A program made the translations under genes and the position numbers. DNA of 64,000 nucleotides from CAYZJR01 sp964503045. GTDB lineage: Bacteria; Cyanobacteriota; Vampirovibrionia; Obscuribacterales; Obscuribacteraceae. Where the stretch lies: the NCBI GenBank assembly GCA_964503045.1, contig CAZCZI010000011.1, positions 1-64,000 on the forward strand. The letters run 5' to 3'. Below, in pieces: positions 9,197 to 17,893 of the stretch (within the stretch, counting starts at the first letter, position 1; each line of letters begins with the position of its first letter). Below the pieces are notes generated by a model. It made no database searches, had not been told where the DNA came from, and was given only the letters and a program-made list of their open reading frames with translations.

Positions 9197-9326
9197 GCAA
9201 CGCACTTTCTATATGAGTTGCAACGCAGTTGCGTATGTAGCAACGCAGCTATTTTTCCGTGTCACGAAACTTCCCCGTTTCTGCCACGAAACTTCCACGT
9301 TTTTGCCACGTCATTTCCACGACTGC
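9197..9326. repeat. Short tandem repeats, period about 22 bp
   Basis: Between the TPR gene and the next small gene, three adjacent 22-bp units start at 9261, 9283 and 9305 with core CACGAAACTTCC(A/C)CG. The third is more diverged. Just upstream the word GCAACGCA recurs at 9197, 9220 and 9240, so the periodicity of 20-23 bp continues. The units are contiguous without spacers, so this is not a CRISPR array. It could be a protein-binding array or a slippage product. Confidence 0.7.
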
Positions 9327-9387
9327 TGCGTATTATTCCCACATTCGAGACGCGCCGCACCCCAAGGCGAATGAGGAGATACTTACC

Positions 9388-9789
9388 ATGCCGCAATTAG
9401 GTAATGAACAAGCTGAAGGTTTCGCTCAAAAGATGACCGAAAAGGCGGAGCATCGTGAAAACATCAGTCAAGAAATGAACAACCTGCCAATTAACGAAAG
9501 ACGAGATATCGCCAAGCGCATGGAAGAGATCAACGCCGAGCACGTCCAAAAGAACAACAGCCTTCCGAAGCTGGAAATCTCTTATGGTGCCGACCAAGCG
9601 GGCACCGAGCATGTCACCGACATCAAGACCCCAGGTAAAATCATGGGTACACTCAGCAAAGATGATCTTTACGACATGCCCGCCGCCGGTAAAGGCACTG
9701 GCCGAATTGAACGCGACAACGACATGCGCGACGAAGCAAACCGCAACTTGCAGAGTGATACCAATCGATCCACCATGTACAGCTACTAA
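9388..9789 (+). CDS. Small soluble hypothetical protein
   Basis: A 133-residue hydrophilic protein. ATG 9388 is chosen because GAGGAG lies nine bases upstream; a longer frame from 9259 would run through the repeat array. It is highly charged, without Cys, signal peptide or membrane segment. The first half looks helical (EQAEGFAQKMTEKAEHR), and the C-terminal half looks disordered with Asn/Asp/Arg. No family is recognised. It ends 17 bp from the convergent kinase gene. Confidence 0.6.
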   Translation: MPQLGNEQAEGFAQKMTEKAEHRENISQEMNNLPINERRDIAKRMEEINAEHVQKNNSLPKLEISYGADQAGTEHVTDIKTPGKIMGTLSKDDLYDMPAAGKGTGRIERDNDMRDEANRNLQSDTNRSTMYSY

Positions 9790-9806
9790 GGATTAATGCG
9801 ACATCG

Positions 9807-11918
9807 TCATCTCGGAGGCAGCTCGTAGAGGGCTGCGTTCTCCTTTCTGGCGAAAGAGATATCAGAGACGAGCGGCAACGTTTCTCTGACCTTCGCTTGA
9901 TCTTCAGACGTTGCAAAAGTATTCCCATCAAGTGTTAGTGTCTTCAGCGCTGGAAGAGCGGCCAAATCTCTTACAGCCTCTTTCGAAACGCTGGTCGATG
10001 CAATGTTCAATGACTGAAGCTGCCTCAGTGATTTGATGCCAGCTAAGTTGCTTACGTTCACGCAACCGCTGATATCGAGGTGAGTGAGCTGCTCAAGCTT
10101 TGCTATAGCTTTAAGGTCCTGATTTTTCATTTCGGCACAATTCATAATTTCCAACTTGGTCAATTTAGGACATAGTGAAAGCCAGTCTAGGCATTCCTTC
10201 AAATGTGTAAGTTCGCTTGTGCGAAGGTAAGTCAGACTTTTCATCGGCTTCAAATCCGCCAAACCGATTCCCGTAACATCGGTATGCCGTATATCGATCG
10301 TGCTCAGTTTCGTCAATGCTCTCAACGACAAAAACGCCTCGTCGGTGATATCTGTCCCGTGTGCGTTAAATTGTGTCAGTGATTTGAGTTTGGCTATGTA
10401 ATGTGCCGCGTCTGCTGTAATCTGACAGTCACGTGGGAAGTTGAGTGCGAAAATTTCATCCTCTCTAAATCTCCCGAAGTTTTGTGGTGTCATAACCACA
10501 AATTCATCTGTTGGTATGAAACGCAGCGTTTCTGGCTGTTCCGCATCCGGGGCTTTACTCTTTTGCGGCCATTGGACGACTCGTATGCCAAATCCCTTAA
10601 TGGGTTCATTCCACAGCGAAAGTTCGCCAATCTTCCTGGGACCGAATTGAAAGGTTCGAACCTCCGATTTCGTGCCAACATTTTGTATGGTTGAGTAGTA
10701 CGAGGTCGGTTGGCTTCTATCCGGCACAGGTGACAACATTGCTGGCTTAGCATTAGAAGAGCTTTGCGAGGGACGGTAGTCATTGTTGAAGGACGAGACT
10801 GTGCCCAAGACAACACCGGCTATCACCAGTGTTGCTATGACACCGCAGACAAGTAAAGATTTGTCGGACGGGGGCGAGCGTTTCGATTTGGATGGGTGAC
10901 CGAATGCTGAAGTTTCAAATGCAGTGCCATTCTGAATAGCCGTCAAATGTGTCGCCACTTGGAACATTGACTGATGTCTGTCTTCCTTATGCTTTTCCAA
11001 AAGCATGGCGACGAGTGCCTCGAGTTCTTCCGGAAACTCCTTAAGCAATGAGGCTTGCTGCAATGTAGGAGGTTTCTCGTTTACATGTTTGGTCATTGTT
11101 TCGAGCATGCTCGCGCCGGTGAAGGGTGGTGCACCAGTCAGACTTTCAAATAACGTGCAACCGAAAGAATATATGTCGCTGCGCGAATCCACCGGCTGTG
11201 CGCTGCACTGCTCGGGGCTCATGTACAGCGGACTTCCGATGATTTCACCTGTTCGCGTAAGAGCGTTTACTTCGTCTGATGCCGTAAGTCTTGCAACACC
11301 AAAATCGGCAAGTTTTCCTACTAACGCGTTATCCTTTTTGACCAGCAAAATATTGCTTGGTTTGATGTCTCGGTGCACGATTCCCTTTGAGTGTGCTTCG
11401 TCGAGAGCGTGACATAACGGAATGAAAATCCCAAGCGTGTCTTCTATACTGAGCGGACCATGTTTTCGTAAATGGTCGGAAAGTGTTATTCCGTCGGCGT
11501 ACTCCATGACGATGTAAGCAACGCCGTCATCGGTCATTCCAAAGTCCAGTGTCTTTATCGTGTTTGCGTGTTCGAGTTGCGCTGCAGCCTTTGCCTCAAT
11601 TTGAAACCGGCGCAGATGAATGCTGCTAACGTTGGAAGAAATCAATTTCAACGCGCAAATTTTTGAAAGGAGAACTTGCTCGACCTTGTAAACAGTGCCC
11701 ATGCCACCCTGTCCAAGTTTTTCGATGATCTTGTACTTACCGGCAATCAGCTCTCCAATTCGGTCGTCATTGGAGGCCGACTTTATGGTTGACCCTTGCG
11801 TTTCAAAATTGCTCGAATCCGGGCCTGTCGAGAGGTTAATGCGATGTGCAATGTTCTCGTCGTCCAAACGCGGTGGTGCTCCGATCTGGTGTTTTAAATA
11901 CGTGGCGTTTGCCAGCAA
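9807..11918 (-). CDS. Membrane Ser/Thr protein kinase with C-terminal leucine-rich repeats
   Basis: A 703-residue Hanks-type kinase (Pkn2/PknB class). The kinase domain spans about residues 60-330 with GQGGMGTV (69-76), Lys91, HRDIKPSN (182-189), DFG (205-207), and SPLYMSPEQ in the activation segment, so it should be active. One transmembrane helix follows at about 354-375. The exported half contains a beta-rich linker and leucine-rich repeats near 500-680 (for example LTHLDISGCVNVSNLAGIKSLRQLQSLNIAS). The architecture fits a receptor kinase sensing a protein or wall ligand outside the membrane. The start is TTG 11918 without a strong ribosome-binding site, so the first 50 residues are uncertain. 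Confidence 0.9.
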   Translation of the reverse strand: MLANATYLKHQIGAPPRLDDENIAHRINLSTGPDSSNFETQGSTIKSASNDDRIGELIAGKYKIIEKLGQGGMGTVYKVEQVLLSKICALKLISSNVSSIHLRRFQIEAKAAAQLEHANTIKTLDFGMTDDGVAYIVMEYADGITLSDHLRKHGPLSIEDTLGIFIPLCHALDEAHSKGIVHRDIKPSNILLVKKDNALVGKLADFGVARLTASDEVNALTRTGEIIGSPLYMSPEQCSAQPVDSRSDIYSFGCTLFESLTGAPPFTGASMLETMTKHVNEKPPTLQQASLLKEFPEELEALVAMLLEKHKEDRHQSMFQVATHLTAIQNGTAFETSAFGHPSKSKRSPPSDKSLLVCGVIATLVIAGVVLGTVSSFNNDYRPSQSSSNAKPAMLSPVPDRSQPTSYYSTIQNVGTKSEVRTFQFGPRKIGELSLWNEPIKGFGIRVVQWPQKSKAPDAEQPETLRFIPTDEFVVMTPQNFGRFREDEIFALNFPRDCQITADAAHYIAKLKSLTQFNAHGTDITDEAFLSLRALTKLSTIDIRHTDVTGIGLADLKPMKSLTYLRTSELTHLKECLDWLSLCPKLTKLEIMNCAEMKNQDLKAIAKLEQLTHLDISGCVNVSNLAGIKSLRQLQSLNIASTSVSKEAVRDLAALPALKTLTLDGNTFATSEDQAKVRETLPLVSDISFARKENAALYELPPR

Positions 11919-12032
11919 AAGCTATCTGTCTGTGCCTAAAACAGTTCTTACCCCGGAACGCTTTCCCCTAATTCGCCAATCTCAGCAGTGGCATGAGTAT
12001 CAACGTAACGCACAAAGTATCCAAATTAGGGG

Positions 12033-12488
12033 ATGCCGGTTATGCAATTGCTTCGAATCTTCCTGCTTGTAGTATTGGTGGTTTCAGGAATCGCATCGAC
12101 TACTGCCTGGAAAAATGATGCAGAGGCGCAGGCAAAGTTGCTCTGCACTCAAGGGATAGTGTCACAGAGCCGTTGGGAGAAAGGCTACGGTGGTTATCGT
12201 AGACCGTGGCGCTGTATCGTCGATTACTCATATTTCGTGCGCGGCAAGCGCTATGAGGGCTCCTTCCAAGAAGGCTTTTCGTGCAAGGCGGAATGCAAAG
12301 ACTACTCGCGTCAAGCCCCGGAAGGAGGCAAGGTGGCTGTGTACTTCGACTCCGGAGATCCGGGTAAATCGTCTTTGAAACCTGAAACTTTCTATCTGTC
12401 GTTTCCAACTCCAGCTTTGTTTTTTCTGTGCACCCTGATGTTTATTGTGTGCATAGAGTTTCAAGCTCGCACAGTGCACGGTGCCTAG
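12033..12488 (+). CDS. DUF3592-like membrane protein
   Basis: A 151-residue protein with an N-terminal hydrophobic helix (residues 5-25) and a C-terminal one (about 124-143) flanking an extracytoplasmic domain. That domain has YSYFVRGKRYEG and VAVYFDSGDPGKSSLKP, which match the DUF3592 pattern (V-Y-Y-x-P-x-x-P-x-x-S-x-L). Members have no established biochemical role. Four Cys in the outer domain could form disulfides. ATG 12042 is an alternative start. It stands between the divergent kinase gene and the convergent recG. Confidence 0.65.
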   Translation: MPVMQLLRIFLLVVLVVSGIASTTAWKNDAEAQAKLLCTQGIVSQSRWEKGYGGYRRPWRCIVDYSYFVRGKRYEGSFQEGFSCKAECKDYSRQAPEGGKVAVYFDSGDPGKSSLKPETFYLSFPTPALFFLCTLMFIVCIEFQARTVHGA

Positions 12489-12591
12489 ACAAGAGCGTGG
12501 CGGGATGTGCAACTAACGTGCTGACATTTTCGGATGAAATGTCACGACTGCGGTTACACATCCCATAGAGAACTGCGGATTTGAGTCGATG

Positions 12592-15237
12592 CTAGCCGGT
12601 GCGCATAGTCTCGGTTTCGGCGTTGGCTCTCTTTTGTTCCAGAAGGCGCTTTAGTCCAGGGTATTTTGAAAGTTCTGGATCTTCTTTGACAATCGCGATT
12701 GCAGAGTTGCGAGCGTCTTCGAGGATGCTTGCGTCTTTTACCAGGTCAGCAAGCAAGAGGTCGGGAAGTCCGCTTTGTCGATAGCCGAGAAATTCGCCTG
12801 GACCGCGTAGTTCCAAATCCTTTTCGGCGACGACGAAACCGTCATTTGTCAATGTGAGAATTTCAAGGCGCTCTCTTGTGGCTTCTGTCTTTTGTTCAGA
12901 AACCAAGAAACAGTAAGATTGATCGCTGCCTCTTCCGACTCGGCCTCTCAATTGGTGCAGTTGAGCAAGCCCGAATCTATCTGCGTTCTCGATGACCATG
13001 ACGGTTGCATTCGGCACATCGACACCAACTTCAATGACGGTGGTTGAAACAAGAATGTGGAATTCGCCTTTACGAAAACGTTCCATCACTTCGTCTTTTT
13101 CTTGGGGCTTCAGTTTGCCGTGCATGAGCCCTAAGCTGAAGTCTGCAAATATCGTCGTTCTTAGCTTCTCATACTCTTGTGTCGCGGCTTTTGCCGAGAG
13201 GGTTTCTGACTCTTCAATCAATGGGAAGACGATGTAGCACTGTCTTCCAGTTTCGATTTCTTTTCGCACGAAGCTCCACAGCTCTTTATGTCCTGATGGG
13301 CGCAGGAGCTTTGTTTCGACTGGTTTTCTTCCAGGCGGAAGCTCATCGATTTCAGAAACATCGAGGTCGCCGTGCATAGTCATTGCCAGTGTTCGAGGAA
13401 TCGGAGTGGCAGTCATTGTCAGCAATTCGGGGTTGAGGCTCTTAGCTTTGAGGCGTGCTCGTTGCTTCACACCAAAACGGTGTTGCTCGTCGATGATAAT
13501 CAATCCGAGATTCTGAAACTCCACATCTTCTTCAAGCAATGCATGGGTTCCAACCGCAATATGTGCCTGTCCCGACAGGATGTCTTGCCGCACCTGTCGC
13601 CGTTCCTTTACACCTTGTTTGCCGAGCACCAGCGCGCAACGTTTGCCGAGTGGAGCCAGCAAGCGCTGAAATTGTCTGAAGTGCTGTTCTGCCAAGATTT
13701 CGGTGGGAGCCATCATAGCGCCCTGGTAGCCGTTTTCAATTGCCACCATAAATGCCATTAGAGCCACGACTGTTTTTCCGGAACCCACATCACCTTGCAC
13801 TAAACGATGCATTGGTTTGGCCGCGCCGAGATCTCGTGAGATTTCTCCGAAAACTCTTTCTTGGGCTCCGGTAAGCTCGAAAGGAAGTGAGTCTTTCAGT
13901 TGTTTGACCAAGCCTGTGTCTGCGACATTGAGCGAGAGGGCACCTTCTGTGGTGTCAAATCTGTATCTGCGTTGAGCGCATTGAAGTTGAATGGCGAAGA
14001 GTTCGTCGAATACAAGTCGGCGTCTTGATGCGTCTTTGTCTTCCGGAGTATCAGGAAAGTGAATCCATTTTATGGCGTCTTGCAGACTTACCAAACCAAG
14101 TGAGTCTTTCAAACTCTGAGGCAAGGCGTCTTCGAGTGTATGGCCGAAACCTTCCAATGCGTTGTGGATGATGTTTCGCAAATAGCGCAGGCTCAATCCC
14201 TCAGTCAGAGGGTAGACAGGAACCAAGCGTCCTGCATGAATACTTTCTGGAGCAAGCGCGCTGCGATCTGTTGGGTCGTCCGAGTCGCCATCACCGGCAA
14301 GAAAACCGAGAATTTCCACTTCGGCATTTTTCAATTTGAATTTGTTGCTGTAGTCATCACGCTCAACAACACCAGAAGCGAGCACTTGTGCGCCTTTTGG
14401 ATATTGGGCTTTATATCTGTCGAGGAGGTATTTGTTTGACTTACCACCAACAAATCTTGTGATAGTTACGCTGCCGGTTCCATCACCGATCAGAATTGTG
14501 AGAATTGAAACGTTGCCGCGCTTGGCTTGATAGGCGCCTACCGAACGGATTGTTCCAAAAATTGAAACTTCCTGTCCGATTTGAAGATCTCTTATAAGCA
14601 GTCGGTTTTGAAAATCGAGGTGACGCCGTGGGTAGTGCTTAAGCAGATCCGCGACGGTGAAGATTTCTAAGCGATTGAGTATTGCAGCCACTTTCGGACC
14701 GACGCCGCGCACATACTGAACATTGACTTGATCGGCATTGCCGGTATGGGAGAGCTTTGCGGGAGGTTGTTTGCTTACAGGCGATGATTCGGGCTTCGGT
14801 GAATCGTGCTTTGGAGCCGGATTGTTAGCATTGGCAGCCTGTTTTGGCGCTGCGGCACCTGGCTGTTTAGGCGGCGGCTGCTGTGATGACGGTGAGGATG
14901 TAGGTTGTTTCAGCTCTGGCGGCTGAGGATTCACGTTCTCTTCAATAATGTTCCAAAATGGCACCAGCAGCTCCTCAGCGCGGCTGACGATGGATATTCT
15001 TGTTCCGACATCAACGTTTGGATACTGTCTAAATAGCGCCCTTACCGTGACCCATATGGCGTCATGTGGATAGCGCCGAGCCAGCCGATCGGCCGTGTGC
15101 CTCATGAACTGAGAAAAGGTGGAGCGCTTGCCCTGGAAATCTGCGTACAGAGCTTTGCGCTCAACGGCGATTGCACGGCGGAGCGCCGATAATTCAGCTT
15201 CTTTGCTGGGGCGTGTATTACTGCCGACTGTTGGCAC
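12592..15237 (-). CDS. recG: ATP-dependent DNA helicase RecG
   Basis: An 881-residue RecG, longer than the roughly 690 residues of E. coli RecG. The extra length is an N-terminal domain of about 110 residues and a Pro/Gln/Lys linker (about 110-185), an arrangement known from cyanobacterial RecG. The wedge OB-fold domain follows (VRGVGPKVAAILNRLEIFTVADLLKHYPRRH), then the SF2 helicase core with Walker A (GDVGSGKT), DEQH box (DEQHRFG), TATPIPRT and QLRGRVGRG. RecG reverses stalled replication forks and branch-migrates recombination intermediates. The gene has no obvious operon partner and is preceded by a small palindromic repeat. Confidence 0.96.
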   Translation of the reverse strand: MPTVGSNTRPSKEAELSALRRAIAVERKALYADFQGKRSTFSQFMRHTADRLARRYPHDAIWVTVRALFRQYPNVDVGTRISIVSRAEELLVPFWNIIEENVNPQPPELKQPTSSPSSQQPPPKQPGAAAPKQAANANNPAPKHDSPKPESSPVSKQPPAKLSHTGNADQVNVQYVRGVGPKVAAILNRLEIFTVADLLKHYPRRHLDFQNRLLIRDLQIGQEVSIFGTIRSVGAYQAKRGNVSILTILIGDGTGSVTITRFVGGKSNKYLLDRYKAQYPKGAQVLASGVVERDDYSNKFKLKNAEVEILGFLAGDGDSDDPTDRSALAPESIHAGRLVPVYPLTEGLSLRYLRNIIHNALEGFGHTLEDALPQSLKDSLGLVSLQDAIKWIHFPDTPEDKDASRRRLVFDELFAIQLQCAQRRYRFDTTEGALSLNVADTGLVKQLKDSLPFELTGAQERVFGEISRDLGAAKPMHRLVQGDVGSGKTVVALMAFMVAIENGYQGAMMAPTEILAEQHFRQFQRLLAPLGKRCALVLGKQGVKERRQVRQDILSGQAHIAVGTHALLEEDVEFQNLGLIIIDEQHRFGVKQRARLKAKSLNPELLTMTATPIPRTLAMTMHGDLDVSEIDELPPGRKPVETKLLRPSGHKELWSFVRKEIETGRQCYIVFPLIEESETLSAKAATQEYEKLRTTIFADFSLGLMHGKLKPQEKDEVMERFRKGEFHILVSTTVIEVGVDVPNATVMVIENADRFGLAQLHQLRGRVGRGSDQSYCFLVSEQKTEATRERLEILTLTNDGFVVAEKDLELRGPGEFLGYRQSGLPDLLLADLVKDASILEDARNSAIAIVKEDPELSKYPGLKRLLEQKRANAETETMRTG

Positions 15238-15253
15238 GACCGTTGGTTTTGAG

Positions 15254-15300
15254 TAGGGTGCGATGGGTGGAGTGCGATGGGTGGAGTGCGACGCACCCTA
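15254..15300. repeat. Palindromic element with internal 14-bp tandem repeat
   Basis: Perfect inverted ends TAGGGTGCG (15254-15262) and CGCACCCTA (15292-15300) enclose two exact copies of CGATGGGTGGAGTG (15261-15274 and 15275-15288). It lies 17 bp upstream of the recG start. Sequences with TAGGGTGCG ends occur as small interspersed palindromes in many bacterial genomes, so this is probably a REP-like mobile palindrome. Confidence 0.7.
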
Positions 15301-15446
15301 CGAAAAAAGCACTAACCTGTCTTTTCGAAGCAGTTTCCTACTAAAGACTAAGAGATTGAGCCAATTCTCGCCAGTAAAAAGATTCTGAGTGCGTTTAAGC
15401 TATCGCTTGCATAGCTTGTGTATGGATCTATTCAAAATTTGGTAAA

Positions 15447-16025
15447 TTACTGCAGTCTGTTGAGAATCAGTTTGCTTATGGCTTTGAGAGTCGCAAACAC
15501 TCCTAGACCTTCAGAGGCGACTGCCTCGAAGCTTGGTACCGAGCGGATGTTGAGTTCCTTCTCCATGCGCTCGATTGGCATTGCGTTTGCCAAGTCGCGT
15601 TTGTTGTATTGAAGAACCCACGGAATATTGTCGAGGGTCAGGCTGTACTCTGCCAGGTTTTCAATCATGTTTTGCAAAGACTCGATGTTGTCTTTAGACC
15701 TCATCACATCCGAGTCCGCCACGAAAATAATGCCGTCTACGCCGTTCAATATCAGTTTGCGGCTGGCGTTGTATTCGACCTGTCCAGGGACGGTGTAAAG
15801 AGAGAATCTGGTCTTGAAACCCTGGACGCTTCCCAAGTCGAGGGGCAAGAAGTCGAAGAACAGAGTTCTTTCAGTTTCTGTCGCCAAGCTGATCAGCTCA
15901 CCTCTGGTCGTCGGGGCAAGCTGGCTGTGGATATACTTCAAGTTGGTCGTCTTGCCACCAAGGCCGGTGCCATAGTAGACGATTTTGCAGTTTATCTCAC
16001 GCGCAGCGTAATTTACGAGTGCCAT
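15447..16025 (-). CDS. mglA: MglA-type small GTPase
   Basis: A 192-residue Ras-like GTPase of the MglA family. The P-loop GTGLGGKTT begins at Gly19, TVPGQVEYNASR gives the MglA-type G3/switch II, and LQYNKRDL gives G4. In Myxococcus and others MglA sets cell polarity and drives gliding or type IV pilus switching, usually controlled by the roadblock protein MglB. No mglB-like gene is seen within this window. The gene is isolated, with about 475 bp to the divergent rpmB. Confidence 0.9.
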   Translation of the reverse strand: MALVNYAAREINCKIVYYGTGLGGKTTNLKYIHSQLAPTTRGELISLATETERTLFFDFLPLDLGSVQGFKTRFSLYTVPGQVEYNASRKLILNGVDGIIFVADSDVMRSKDNIESLQNMIENLAEYSLTLDNIPWVLQYNKRDLANAMPIERMEKELNIRSVPSFEAVASEGLGVFATLKAISKLILNRLQ

Positions 16026-16335
16026 CTATAGCTTCCTAACTTTGCATCCCTTGCCGGCCTGATTCCAAGCGGCAAGCCTTGCAACAACAGAATTGATACC
16101 ACGATTTGAATATCATTAGAAGACATCTTGAGACATGTGATCGAATTTGCATCATGCCGACGAAAAGAACAGACAGCCAAGTAGCCTTGACTTCCCTATA
16201 GCAAGGTGAAGGGTGACGACGCCAAGTCACTCTGTACCCCCAAAAAATACAGTACCACGTATGAAGGGATGAGGCTAACCCCCTGAAAAGGTTTGATTGC
16301 AACAACTTCACTTATTACAAACCGGACAAGATCCG

Positions 16336-16363
16336 CTGACAATAGGAACCTGCGTGGTACAAT
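16336..16363 (+). promoter_or_regulatory. Sigma-70-type promoter for rpmB
   Basis: CTGACA at 16336-16341 and TACAAT at 16358-16363 are 16 bp apart, a good match to a housekeeping promoter. It would place transcription start near 16370, about 130 nt before the rpmB start. Confidence 0.5.
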
Positions 16364-16501
16364 ACGACCTTTGCCTGATTGGGCGCATCTTTTGCCGCGC
16401 TCATGGGACTTCAGGAGTTTCCGGGAGCCCGAAGGCGAATCCCCGGCTGTATTGACGGGGCCAGTAAACAGTCCACAGTTCACTAACAGGAATCGCGAAA
16501 A
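16364..16501 (+). promoter_or_regulatory. Long 5' leader of rpmB
   Basis: Around 130 nt of leader lie between the predicted promoter and the L28 start. It is GC-rich with potential pairing between CCGGGAGCCC and later CCCCGG/GGGGCC blocks (about 16428-16465), ending in AGGA before the start codon. It may be an autoregulatory ribosomal-protein leader, but no known motif is recognised. The rest of the 16026-16501 gap holds nothing else I can assign. Confidence 0.3.
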
Positions 16502-16705
16502 ATGGCTAGGCGTTGCGATACATGCGGCAAGGGTCCAATGACCGGATTCGGTTATACCTTCTTGCGTTCGCACTGGAACCCGCATAACAAAAGACGCTGG
16601 CTGCCCAACCTCCAACCCGTCCGAGCCGTGGTCAATAAGACCGTGAAGCGCCTTAAAGTGTGCACGGCTTGCCTCAAGGCCGGCAAGGTCACAAAAGCCG
16701 TATAA
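16502..16705 (+). CDS. rpmB: 50S ribosomal protein L28
   Basis: A 67-residue L28 (bL28), normal length. It is the zinc-binding C+ form: Cys5 and Cys8 (CDTCGK) pair with Cys54 and Cys57 (CTACLK). The GFGYTFLRSHWNPHNKR region matches the conserved rRNA-contacting loop. It is transcribed alone from the predicted promoter at 16336 and ends in an intrinsic terminator. Confidence 0.96.
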   Translation: MARRCDTCGKGPMTGFGYTFLRSHWNPHNKRRWLPNLQPVRAVVNKTVKRLKVCTACLKAGKVTKAV

Positions 16706-16746
16706 ACGGCTTAGAGAGAGTCAGGCAGTTTCAGAAGTCAAAGGCA

Positions 16747-16772
16747 CAGCAGGTAAACCTGCTGGCTTTTTG
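16747..16772 (+). terminator. Intrinsic terminator of rpmB
   Basis: Stem AGCAGG/CCTGCT (16748-16753 with 16758-16763) around a TAAA loop, one further C-G pair, then GCTTTTTG. It is 42 bp after the rpmB stop. Confidence 0.8.
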
Positions 16773-16939
16773 CTTAGTTGGTGTCGTCGCAAAATAAATG
16801 AGAGTTCATGATTTTTGAGCCGGCCGGATATCACGCGTGATGATTTCGAGTTGTGTTAACAAAGCCACAAACTTCTTGGCTCCCAAGAATCTTCAGCGCT
16901 TGAGTCCTCGAGTTATCTGACACTCGCTTGAACTCTGGT

Positions 16940-17827
16940 CTATGACGTCGACGTCTTTGCCAGATCGAGTAGGCCATCTTTGGTGACATAGTAAAGTTCG
17001 CCGCAGTAGTGACAACGTCCTTCTGCTTGGCCGTCTTCTTCTGCCATTTCGAGCAAATCTTCTTTCGTCAAGAATTTGAGAGCTTCCATGAATCTTTCCG
17101 ACGAGCATTTGCATGAAAAACTGAGCGACTGCACCTCTGACAAGGGCTGAATTTCAAAACCGTTCAAAATTCTCTGCAGGATGTTGTGAAGACTCATACC
17201 TCTTCGCATGAGGAAAGTAAAAGTCCCGAATGTCGTAATGTTGTTTTCGATCTTGCAGATGGTTTCTTCTGTGTGATCGGGCAGAAGCTGCACAATCAGA
17301 CCACCTGCCGCCTCTACGCCTTTGGCATTCAAATGGGTGCCGACAACGACGATTGAACCAGTCTGGTCGGAGTTGACCAGATATCTGTTGATGTCTTCGC
17401 CGACTTCGCCGGTTGCAAGTTCTACTGTCGAGGTCTGAGGGCGGCCGAATCCATGATCGATGGTGACGTGCAAATAGCCTGTATTGCCGATTGCACCCCC
17501 AACATCAAAATTCCCCAGGGAGTTTAACGGTAACTCAACCTGGGGATTTTCGACGTAGCCTCTGACTGTTCCTTTTGGTGATGCGTCCACCAATACTTTG
17601 CCGAGGGGGCCATTACCGTTAAACTTCAACGCTACCTGGCCCTCTCGTGCCACCACTGCCGTCAATAACGAGCCAGCTGTGAGAGCTCGTCCTAGAGCCG
17701 CTGTAGCTGTATAAGACAAGTTGTGTCTCTTGCGCGCGCATGCCACCAGATCGGTGGTTGCTGCAATAACTGCTCTAATAGATCCATCTGCCGATATAGC
17801 CTTGAGAATACCGTCTTGCATAGGCAT
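16940..17827 (-). CDS. hslO: Redox-regulated chaperone Hsp33
   Basis: A 295-residue Hsp33, normal length. The N-terminal substrate-binding domain contains GRALTAGSLL and GPLGKVLVDA. The C-terminal zinc switch has CxC (FSCKCS) and CxxC (CHYCGE), the four Cys that release zinc on oxidation and activate the holdase against aggregation. The start is ATG 17827, with AAGAGAAG upstream. It lies 66 bp downstream of prmC on the same strand and may be co-transcribed. Confidence 0.95.
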   Translation of the reverse strand: MPMQDGILKAISADGSIRAVIAATTDLVACARKRHNLSYTATAALGRALTAGSLLTAVVAREGQVALKFNGNGPLGKVLVDASPKGTVRGYVENPQVELPLNSLGNFDVGGAIGNTGYLHVTIDHGFGRPQTSTVELATGEVGEDINRYLVNSDQTGSIVVVGTHLNAKGVEAAGGLIVQLLPDHTEETICKIENNITTFGTFTFLMRRGMSLHNILQRILNGFEIQPLSEVQSLSFSCKCSSERFMEALKFLTKEDLLEMAEEDGQAEGRCHYCGELYYVTKDGLLDLAKTSTS

Positions 17828-17893
17828 TGCTTCTCTTGTGTTGCTACTCTTGATAATTCTATCAGTTGATGAGAATTTTTAAAAACAAAATTT

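Noticed and set aside
9261..9326. Possible CRISPR array in the 22-bp repeats
   Set aside because: Units are directly adjacent with no spacers, only three copies, and no cas genes are nearby.
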